DNA from: Anaerolineales bacterium UBA6663
GTDB taxonomy: Bacteria; Chloroflexota; Anaerolineae; Anaerolineales; UBA6663
Assembly (NCBI GenBank): GCA_002455335.1
Contig: DKKP01000079.1
Span: 1-6,275 of the forward strand
DNA: 6,275 bases
Direction: 5' to 3'
Translations under genes and position numbers: made by a program
The notes under the pieces: model-generated
The model's input: the letters and a program-made list of their open reading frames with translations, nothing else
What the model was told of the DNA's origin: nothing
Database searches by the model: none
Shown here: piece by piece, positions 1 through 5,237 of the stretch
How the letters are laid out: each line of letters starts with the position of its first letter
Numbering within the stretch: the first letter of the stretch is position 1

Positions 1-44
1 AGGATGGGCATCGTGTAATTTCGCCTTTTCGACGCAGATGATGT
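1..44. other. Left edge, no gene recognised
   Basis: Nothing can be assigned here. Frame 1 reads a few codons (R-M-G-I-V) into a TAA at 16-18. This could be the last codons of a rightward gene lying off the window, but so few codons give no evidence of coding. If such a gene exists, it would converge on the leftward aldehyde oxidoreductase gene, and the hairpin starting at 45 would sit 27 nt past its stop, where a terminator would be expected. Confidence 0.3.
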
Positions 45-105
45 CGCAGAGTGGGGTGCTCCAGGGGTGGGGCGAAGCCCCACCCCTGGAGCACCCCACT
101 CTGCG
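45..105. repeat. Perfect 29-bp inverted repeat (long hairpin, GAA loop)
   Basis: Positions 45-73 are perfectly complementary to 77-105, with only GAA (74-76) between them. I checked every pair and found no mismatch, so chance is effectively excluded. The apex reads GCGAAGC (72-78), identical to the heptamer known as an exceptionally stable DNA mini-hairpin. No T-run follows on either strand, so it is not a classical intrinsic terminator, although it would strongly block or protect RNA 3' ends in either direction. It could be the terminator of a gene to the left, or a copy of a dispersed palindromic (REP- or MITE-like) element. No target-site duplication or second copy is visible in this window. 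Confidence 0.9.
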
Positions 106-138
106 CCTAACATCCCACACGGTAGTGGTCGTGCTAAG

Positions 139-173
139 CGATGAACGGCACTTCAAAGAAGTGCCGTTCATCG
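139..173 (-). terminator. Hairpin downstream of the aldehyde oxidoreductase gene
   Basis: A perfect inverted repeat: 139-154 pairs with 158-173 over 16 bp, with the triloop AAA on the plus strand (TTT in the leftward transcript). It begins about 32 nt past the TAA of the leftward gene, the usual place for a transcription end. There is no U-tract after it in either direction. It may act as a Rho-independent-like pause, as an mRNA-stabilising 3' structure, or as a bidirectional element between converging genes. The structure is certain; the terminator role is inferred from position. Confidence 0.6.
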
Positions 174-183
174 TCTCTACGGA

Positions 184-197
184 TCCGCGGTCCGCGG
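184..197. repeat. Tandem 7-mer TCCGCGG x2
   Basis: TCCGCGG occurs twice head to tail (184-190 and 191-197), each containing the palindrome CCGCGG, just outside the stop codon of the leftward gene. The pair is self-complementary and could fold as a short GC hairpin directly ahead of the 139-173 hairpin in that transcript. It is too short to carry weight alone. Confidence 0.4.
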
Positions 198-205
198 TCT
201 ATGGA

Positions 206-2956
206 TTACGCCGGAACGGCCTGTCCGTTGCCGGCCAGCTTCTTGAGCCCGGCGAGCACCTTCTCCGGCCGGGCCGGCAGATGGGTGATGCGGACGCCCG
301 TCGCGTTGTAGATCGCGTTCACGATCGACACATGCGGCGAGGTCAGCGGCAGCTCGCCCACGGCGCCGGCGCCGTTCGGGCCGTCGACGCGCGCGTTCTC
401 GAAGTAGTAGATGTCGAACTTGTCAGGGATGTCCTTGGCGTACGGGATGCCGCCGCCGAGTAGGGTCTGGTGCTTCTCGATGTCCTCGAAGTCCTCGGTC
501 AGCGCCAGGCCGATGCCTTGCGCCACACCGCCGTAGATCTGGCCGTCGACGACCAGATGGTTGTTGATCTTGCCGACGTCGGCCATGACCGTCATGCCCT
601 CGACCGTGACCTTACCGGTCTTGGTGTTGACGGCGACCTCGGACATGAACATGCCGTACATGTAGACCGCGAACGGCTTGCCCTGGGCGTTCTCGTCGCA
701 GTTCGTGTTGTTCGACGCCGCCCACTTGCCGACGAAGTGCGTGGGCTCCTTGGCCGCGACCTGCTCGGCATACGAGCGATAGCCGCCGTCGGCCTTCTTC
801 AGGCCGGCGACGAGCGCTTCGCAGGCCGCCTTGATGGCATTGCCGATGACGACCTGGCTGCGGCTGCCGCCCGACGGACCGCCGTTCGGGGCCTTGCCGG
901 TGTCGTTCAAGATCCAGCGGATCTTCTCGGGCGCGATCCCCAGTGGGCGCAGCGCCTCGTGAGCCGTTCCGACGGCGCCCATCTCGGCGCCCTGGCCGTG
1001 GTCCTGCCAGGTCGTGGCGACGGTCACCGTGCCGTCTTCGTTCAGATCGGCCCAGGCCTCGGCGCCATCGACGCCGTCAAGGCCGGCGCCGTACACGCCG
1101 AGCGAGATGCCCACGCCCCGCTTGACGTCGGGCGTCGACTCGGCCTTGGCCTTCTCGAGCGCGGCCTTGTACAGCGGGCGCAGCTTCTCGACCATATCCG
1201 GGAACGGATAGACCTCGGGCTCCTGGCCGGTCGGTGTGGTCGAGCCGGGGCGATAGATGTTGCGGGCGCGGAACTCGAGCGGGTCGAGACCGACTTTCTC
1301 GGCCAGTTCGTCCATCAGGCTCTCGGAGGCCAGGAAGGACTGCGGCGAGCCGTAGGCGCGGAACGCAGCGCCCCAGACGTGGTTGGTCGCCACGGTGCGG
1401 CCGCGGCCGCGGATCGACGGGATGTGGTAGCCGGCGCCGATGAACTGCGCGCCGCGCAGGGTCAACAGGTCGCCGAACTCGGAGTACGGGCCATGGTCCA
1501 CAAGCCAGTCGCTCTCCATCGCCAGCAGCTTGCCGTCCTTATCGGCCGCCATCTTGAGGTCGATGAACCACGGCGAGCGCTTGCCCGTGTAGTACATGAA
1601 CTGGCGATAGGTGTAATCCAGGTAGACCGGGCGGTTGGTGGCCAGGCAGGCCACGCCCAGCAGCGCTTCGGAGGTCGGGCTGAACTTGTAGCCGAATGTG
1701 CCGCCGGCCGGGTTGAGCACCAGGCGCAGCTTCTCGGGCTCGACGCCGATGCCGGGCGCGATCATGTAGGTGTGCAGGTACAGGCCGATGCTCTTGGAGT
1801 GGATCGTCAGGCGGCCCTGCTCGTCCATGTAGGCGAAGCCGTTGTCGCCCTCGATCGTCATGTGCGGCTGACGCTGCAGATAGAAGCTGTCTTCAGCCAC
1901 GAACGGCGCGGACGCCATGATGTCCGAGGTGTCCGGGCCCTTGGCGATCTTCTGCTCGAAGTAGATGTTGGGCGTTCCGGGGTGGATTTCGATCGCGTCG
2001 TCGGCGGCGGCCGCGAGCGCGTTCATGTAGGCCGGCAGCACTTCGAGCTCGACCTTGACCTTCTCGGCCGCGGCCTGGGCCTGCTCGGGCGTATCCGCGC
2101 AGACGATGGCGATGGCGTCACCGTACTGGAAGACCTTGGTGTCGCACAGGATCGGGCGATCCCAGCCGTCGCCCTTGTTGGTCGGGAACGTGATCAGGCC
2201 GGTGATGCGGTTCTTGCCCTTCACGTCTTTGTGCGTGATGACCTTGGCGACGCCCGGCATCGTCTCGGCTTCCGAGGTGTCGATGCTGAGGATGTTGGCG
2301 TGCGAGACCTTGGCCTGGACGAGCGCCAGGTGCAGGGTGTCCGGCGGGAGCTTCAGGCCCAGGTCCTGGCCGAAGTCCAGGTTGCCCGTGACCTTGGCGA
2401 TTGCCGTCGGGCGCGGGTACTTGGTGCCCCAGATGCGGCCGTCGGCCGGCATCTGGAACTCCATCGACTCGGGGGTGACCTCACCGCGGAGCAGGGAGGC
2501 GGCGTCCATCGCGGCGTCGACGATCTGCTTGTAGCCCGTGCAGCGGCAGGCGTTGTGGTGCTGGGTGAACCAGGTGCGGACCTCTTCGCGGGTCGGCTTG
2601 GGGTTCTTGTCGAGCAGGGCCTTGATCGAGACCACGAAACCTGGGGTGCAGAAACCGCACTGGGTCGCGCCGTTGGAGACCATGGCGAGCTGGATCGGGT
2701 GCAGGTGGCCGGGTTGGCCGACGCCTTCGACCGTGACGACCTCGGCCCCGTCGGGCACGCGCGACATCTTGGTCACGCAGGCCAGCGTCAGCTTGCCATT
2801 CACCAAGACCGAGCAGGCGCCGCAATGGCCTTCGGCGCACGAGACCTTAGTGCCTGTGAGGGTCAACTGCCGGCGCAGCACGTCGGCCAGGGAGGCCTCG
2901 GGGCTGGCGATCACCGTGCGGTTGACGCCATTAACAACCAGGGCTTTTTTGTCCAT
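206..2956 (-). CDS. mop: Molybdenum iron-sulfur aldehyde oxidoreductase (Mop type, xanthine oxidase family)
   Basis: Oxidises aldehydes to carboxylic acids at a molybdopterin site and passes electrons through two [2Fe-2S] clusters, probably to flavodoxin or ferredoxin, because there is no FAD domain. No signal peptide is visible, so it is likely cytoplasmic. The protein is 916 aa; D. gigas Mop is 907. From the chosen ATG the plant-type cluster cysteines are C40, C45, C48 and C60, and the second-cluster cysteines are C100, C103, C137 and C139, the same numbers as in Mop as I recall it. The cofactor loops include GGTFGYKF (418-425), AFRAYG (531-536), DHGQG (652-656) and SGGSR (695-699). The catalytic glutamate is E868 in VGELPL. 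Substrate-channel residues F425, F494, L497, Y535 and L626 also match. The start at 2956 is fixed by AAGGAG eight to nine nt upstream and by alignment with the Mop N-terminus; a 37-residue extension starting at 3067 lacks family similarity. The C-terminus runs about ten residues longer than Mop. The gene is divergent from padR. Confidence 0.95.
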   Translation of the reverse strand: MDKKALVVNGVNRTVIASPEASLADVLRRQLTLTGTKVSCAEGHCGACSVLVNGKLTLACVTKMSRVPDGAEVVTVEGVGQPGHLHPIQLAMVSNGATQCGFCTPGFVVSIKALLDKNPKPTREEVRTWFTQHHNACRCTGYKQIVDAAMDAASLLRGEVTPESMEFQMPADGRIWGTKYPRPTAIAKVTGNLDFGQDLGLKLPPDTLHLALVQAKVSHANILSIDTSEAETMPGVAKVITHKDVKGKNRITGLITFPTNKGDGWDRPILCDTKVFQYGDAIAIVCADTPEQAQAAAEKVKVELEVLPAYMNALAAAADDAIEIHPGTPNIYFEQKIAKGPDTSDIMASAPFVAEDSFYLQRQPHMTIEGDNGFAYMDEQGRLTIHSKSIGLYLHTYMIAPGIGVEPEKLRLVLNPAGGTFGYKFSPTSEALLGVACLATNRPVYLDYTYRQFMYYTGKRSPWFIDLKMAADKDGKLLAMESDWLVDHGPYSEFGDLLTLRGAQFIGAGYHIPSIRGRGRTVATNHVWGAAFRAYGSPQSFLASESLMDELAEKVGLDPLEFRARNIYRPGSTTPTGQEPEVYPFPDMVEKLRPLYKAALEKAKAESTPDVKRGVGISLGVYGAGLDGVDGAEAWADLNEDGTVTVATTWQDHGQGAEMGAVGTAHEALRPLGIAPEKIRWILNDTGKAPNGGPSGGSRSQVVIGNAIKAACEALVAGLKKADGGYRSYAEQVAAKEPTHFVGKWAASNNTNCDENAQGKPFAVYMYGMFMSEVAVNTKTGKVTVEGMTVMADVGKINNHLVVDGQIYGGVAQGIGLALTEDFEDIEKHQTLLGGGIPYAKDIPDKFDIYYFENARVDGPNGAGAVGELPLTSPHVSIVNAIYNATGVRITHLPARPEKVLAGLKKLAGNGQAVPA

Positions 2957-2964
2957 AGCGATCG

Positions 2965-2984
2965 ACTCCTTGTGTGTCACAAGG
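2965..2984 (-). promoter_or_regulatory. Ribosome binding site inside a leader hairpin
   Basis: The leftward mRNA carries AAGGAGU (2971 down to 2965), a near-consensus Shine-Dalgarno placed 8 nt from the ATG at 2956. Directly upstream is a perfect inverted repeat: CCTTGTG (2968-2974) and CACAAGG (2978-2984) around a 3-nt loop. In the mRNA this forms a 7-bp stem whose 3' arm ends in the AAGG of the Shine-Dalgarno, so folding would hide most of it from the ribosome. The same 17 bp could instead be a DNA operator. The structure and the ribosome binding site are seen directly; a regulatory role is inferred. Confidence 0.6.
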
Positions 2985-3120
2985 CTGGACCGCCCCGTGA
3001 CCCAAACCGGCTTGGGGAAAACGACGATCACCGGCCCGCCGATGGATTGGACGTGGCGCCGGTGCAAGAGCCTCTGTCAGGTGACCCGATGATGTGGGTC
3101 GTCCGGATGATTGGAGATGG

Positions 3121-3143
3121 CGCTATGTTTTGATATCATAGCG
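3121..3143. promoter_or_regulatory. Operator-like inverted repeat in the divergent control region
   Basis: CGCTATG-N9-CATAGCG is a perfect 7-bp inverted repeat in the one AT-rich patch of the intergenic region. The spacer overlaps an inner palindrome TGATATCA (3131-3138). The half-sites contain TATG/CATA, resembling the ATGT-N8-ACAT pattern reported for PadR-family operators, although the spacing is one base short. On the minus strand TATGAT (3140 to 3135) resembles a -10 element for the aldehyde oxidoreductase gene, but I see no convincing -35. A PadR operator is the favoured reading. Confidence 0.45.
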
Positions 3144-3181
3144 GCATCTGAAAGTGTAATCCTGACCTACTTTCGGGCCGT

Positions 3182-3197
3182 CTGTGATTTGTCACAG
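3182..3197. promoter_or_regulatory. Inverted repeat CTGTGA-N4-TCACAG upstream of padR
   Basis: A perfect 6-bp inverted repeat with a 4-nt centre (TTTG). The half-sites TGTGA/TCACA are those of CRP-type sites, but CRP uses a 6-nt centre; a 4-nt centre is the FNR arrangement, which uses different half-sites. It is therefore a CRP/FNR-like or PadR site of uncertain owner. It ends just before TATGCT (3201-3206), a weak -10 candidate for the rightward gene, so a bound protein would cover that promoter. Confidence 0.4.
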
Positions 3198-3203
3198 GTA
3201 TAT

Positions 3204-3224
3204 GCTGACAAGAATCTAGTCAGC
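3204..3224. promoter_or_regulatory. Inverted repeat GCTGAC-N9-GTCAGC in the padR leader
   Basis: A perfect 6-bp inverted repeat with a 9-nt spacer lies between the candidate -10 (3201-3206) and the padR start. It could be a second operator for autoregulation or a weak leader hairpin. Its 9-nt spacer matches that of the repeat at 3121-3143, but the half-site sequences differ. Confidence 0.3.
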
Positions 3225-3253
3225 GAGTGAATAGTCGTCTGGGGAGTAGTCGC

Positions 3254-3799
3254 GTGACGACGCCAACCGCTTCAGCCAATACACTGGCTCCCGAACACGT
3301 CATCCTGGGGATGCTGCGCCTGGCGCCGGCGCACGGGTACGAACTCCACCAGCGTATCGCGCGCGATCTGGGCGAGATCTGGCACCTGCGGTTCAACCAG
3401 ATCTACGGGATCTTGCATCGTCTCGAAGCCGAGGGCCTGGTTCGTGGCGAGATGGAAAAGGGTGCCAACGCCCCATCACGGCGGTGTTACCACATCACGC
3501 CCCTCGGGGAGGATCACTTTGCCGCCTGGCTGCATACGCCCACGGTGAGCAGTGTGCGGGTGATCCGGGTGGAATTCATGACACGTCTGTATTTCGCCCA
3601 CCAGCAGGCCCCCGACCTGGCCGAGCGCCTCTTGCTCGAACAGGTCGATGCCACCCGTCACAGCCTGGCACAACAGCAGGCCGTGCTCGATCAATCTCGG
3701 GTCGAGGAACGGTTCAACCAACTCGGCATTGCTTTGCGGGTGCGGACGTTGGCGGGCGTCCTGGAGTGGCTGCAGGATTGCCAGGTGCTGTTGCGCTGA
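3254..3799 (+). CDS. PadR-family transcriptional regulator
   Basis: A dimeric DNA-binding regulator of 181 aa. Residues 14-92 form the PadR winged helix: ILGMLRLAPAHGYEL at the first helix, the recognition region around FNQIYGILHRLEAEGLV (47-63), then the wing ending in RRCYHITPLGE (76-86). The C-terminal part (about 120-180) is helical and coiled-coil-like (LLLEQVDATRHSLAQQQ), as in PadR/AphA subfamily members that dimerise through this domain. I chose GTG at 3254 because GGGGAG (3241-3246) lies 7 nt upstream. GTG at 3227 would add nine residues but has no clear Shine-Dalgarno. It is transcribed away from the aldehyde oxidoreductase gene across a control region with several inverted repeats, the usual layout for a local regulator that also controls itself. 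The ligand is unknown; phenolic acids or other aromatics are common for the family. Confidence 0.9.
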   Translation: MTTPTASANTLAPEHVILGMLRLAPAHGYELHQRIARDLGEIWHLRFNQIYGILHRLEAEGLVRGEMEKGANAPSRRCYHITPLGEDHFAAWLHTPTVSSVRVIRVEFMTRLYFAHQQAPDLAERLLLEQVDATRHSLAQQQAVLDQSRVEERFNQLGIALRVRTLAGVLEWLQDCQVLLR

Positions 3800-3867
3800 C
3801 GGCGGCATATTGACCTCTAGAAGTGACCTGACAACTCGACCCGGCCACCCCATTCGGGCGCCGGGGT

Positions 3868-3894
3868 CGCGGTAACCGCGGAGTTGACTATGAT
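3868..3894 (+). promoter_or_regulatory. Candidate promoter and palindrome ahead of the diguanylate cyclase
   Basis: CGCGGT-A-ACCGCG (3868-3880) is a perfect 13-bp palindrome, followed by TATGAT (3889-3894), one mismatch from the -10 consensus. A start of transcription 7-9 nt further on would fall at about 3901-3904, at or beside the GTG start codon. No good -35 is visible at the matching distance; TTGACT (3884-3889) is -35-like but would place transcription start inside the gene. The palindrome would overlap polymerase and could be an operator. Confidence 0.35.
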
Positions 3895-3903
3895 TGGCGT
3901 CTT

Positions 3904-5085
3904 GTGCTTATCCCCACGCTGCCTGACCTGGTCAGGCGCCTCACCCGCACGCATCCGGACGAACTGACCCGCTCCACCTGGTTTCAAGAGGAGGCGCGGG
4001 CCGAGCGATTTGTCGCCCTGACGCGGGTCGTGATCCTCAGCGTGTGGCTGGTTGTCACCGCCTCGGTCAGCGGCCTTGTGCCGTGGATCGCCAACCTCTC
4101 GAACGTCGGCGTCGGCGCTGTGTGGTGGGTGTGGTGCGTGGTCTATGCCGGCTTCATCGCGCGCCGCCCGTATCGATCGCCCTACAAGTATGTGTCGACA
4201 ACGGTCGATATGGTGCTGAACACCATCATCCTCTTTCTCTATCACTATGGCATGGGGTACTCCACGACGTTGAAGGCTCCGGCGTTCATGACGTACCTCA
4301 TCCTCGGGTTCATGGCCGCATACCGCTTCAGCATGGTGTTGCCGTTGTACGCAGGCGGGCTGGCGCTGGCCGGCTTCGGCGGCCTCGTGGCGTACTTCGT
4401 GATTACCGATAACATCGGGTTCGGACCCTCGTTGCAGTCGTACACGTCGCCGCTCGTCAGCCCGACTGTGCTTGTGTTTCAGATGGCGTTCATCGCGGCC
4501 TCGGCGGTGCTCGGTTCGTTGTACGCCAACAACATCCGCAAACTTGTCGATCGACAGGTGGCCTATGAGATCGCGATCGAACGCGAGCGGCAATTGGCGC
4601 GCACCGACGACCTGACAGGGGTTCACAACCGCCGGCACTTCCTCGCGCTGGCTGAGCACGAGGTCGCCACGGCGAAGCGCTACAAGCGCCTGTTGGCCTT
4701 GCTCCTTTTCGATATCGACCACTTCAAACTTGTCAACGACCGCTGGGGCCATCCGTTTGGCGACCTGATCCTCAAAGAAGTGGCCGAGGCCGTGAAGCCG
4801 TTGCTGCGCGAGTCGGATGTGTTGGCTCGCTACGGCGGCGAGGAATTCGCAGTGCTGCTCTCCGACAGCGGCGCGCAGCAGGCGGCCGTGGCTGCCGAGC
4901 GGATCCGCGCGGCCGTCGCAGCGCACGTCACCGAGCAGGGCAGTGCGCGGGCCACTGTCACAGTCAGCCTCGGCGTCGCGGAACTGGCAGCGCCCGACGA
5001 CACGCTCGATGCGCTGATCGATCGCGCGGACCGGGCGCTGTATGCCGCCAAACGCGCCGGCCGCGACCGGACTGTCGTCGCCTGA
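3904..5085 (+). CDS. Membrane-bound diguanylate cyclase (GGDEF domain)
   Basis: Makes the second messenger cyclic di-GMP from two GTP. The protein is 393 aa. A soluble N-terminal stretch of about 40 residues is followed by six likely membrane helices (about 41-61, 68-86, 98-116, 126-141, 144-167 and 184-207), a charged linker helix (208-232), and a complete C-terminal GGDEF domain beginning at LARTDDLTGVHNRR. The active site is GGEEF (311-315), and the metal-binding FDIDHFK has D270 and D272. The inhibitory site RESD (302-305) stands the canonical five residues before GGEEF, so product inhibition is expected. The membrane part matches no sensor domain I can name, so its signal is unknown. The start is uncertain: GTG 3904 has no Shine-Dalgarno and may be leaderless, and no better in-frame start is seen before the first membrane helix. 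It probably forms its own transcription unit, about 100 bp after padR. Confidence 0.92.
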   Translation: MLIPTLPDLVRRLTRTHPDELTRSTWFQEEARAERFVALTRVVILSVWLVVTASVSGLVPWIANLSNVGVGAVWWVWCVVYAGFIARRPYRSPYKYVSTTVDMVLNTIILFLYHYGMGYSTTLKAPAFMTYLILGFMAAYRFSMVLPLYAGGLALAGFGGLVAYFVITDNIGFGPSLQSYTSPLVSPTVLVFQMAFIAASAVLGSLYANNIRKLVDRQVAYEIAIERERQLARTDDLTGVHNRRHFLALAEHEVATAKRYKRLLALLLFDIDHFKLVNDRWGHPFGDLILKEVAEAVKPLLRESDVLARYGGEEFAVLLSDSGAQQAAVAAERIRAAVAAHVTEQGSARATVTVSLGVAELAAPDDTLDALIDRADRALYAAKRAGRDRTVVA

Positions 5086-5100
5086 AACGGCGCTGCTGAG

Positions 5101-5115
5101 CGACTCGCTGAGTCG
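5101..5115 (+). terminator. Short hairpin after the diguanylate cyclase gene
   Basis: CGACTC-GCT-GAGTCG is a perfect 6-bp stem with a 3-nt loop, 15 nt past the TGA of the cyclase gene. A pyrimidine-rich stretch (TTTCTCCCTCC, 5130-5140) follows at some distance, but there is no direct U-run. The position suits transcription end; the stem is weak, so the call is tentative. Confidence 0.35.
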
Positions 5116-5143
5116 TATCGACCTCGCGGTTTCTCCCTCCAGG

Positions 5144-5229
5144 TAGAATCCGGATTCGCCGTGATCGCGTCGCTGGCGCGATCTCGGCGCTGGACCGATC
5201 AGGTCCAGACCCTGATCCTTACTCGGAGG
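5144..5229 (+). promoter_or_regulatory. Structured leader of the glycoside hydrolase gene
   Basis: TAGAAT (5144-5149) is one mismatch from a -10 box and overlaps the perfect 12-bp palindrome GAATCCGGATTC (5146-5157). Downstream come three stems. The first pairs 5163-5171 with 5175-5183, including one G-U. The second pairs CTGGACC (5190-5196) with GGTCCAG (5202-5208). The third pairs GATCAGG (5197-5203) with CCTGATC (5211-5217). The last two share bases 5202-5203, and the third uses the second's loop, so they cannot form together. The ribosome binding site GGAGG (5225-5229) lies 8 nt before the ATG and 7 nt after the third stem. No known riboswitch class is recognised. Confidence 0.4.
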
Positions 5230-5237
5230 CGTTTCTC

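Noticed and set aside
38..463. Open frame of 141 codons at the left edge
   Set aside because: It runs through both hairpins and then antisense to the end of the oxidoreductase gene; there is no ribosome binding site and no domain.
2957..3067. N-terminal extension of the oxidoreductase to an upstream ATG
   Set aside because: The 37 extra residues have no counterpart in the Mop family, while the ATG at 2956 has a strong ribosome binding site and restores the family's cysteine numbering.
2957..3120. Molybdenum cofactor (Moco) riboswitch in the oxidoreductase leader
   Set aside because: I considered it because of the gene function, but cannot recognise the conserved core of that RNA class in the leader. 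A covariance-model scan would decide.
470..3133. Open frame of 887 codons on the plus strand, opposite the aldehyde oxidoreductase gene
   Set aside because: Its composition (rich in R, A, D, G, L and V, no recognisable domain) is what the antisense of a GC-rich gene gives, and the minus strand carries a clear family match over the full length.
3986..3994. Strong Shine-Dalgarno-like AAGAGGAGG inside the cyclase gene, suggesting a later start
   Set aside because: No in-frame ATG, GTG or TTG follows at a suitable distance; it simply encodes Q-E-E in the N-terminal segment.
3817..4926. Minus-strand open frame of 369 codons opposite the cyclase gene
   Set aside because: Rich in H, R, D, E and Q with no domain; the plus strand has a complete GGDEF protein in the same place.
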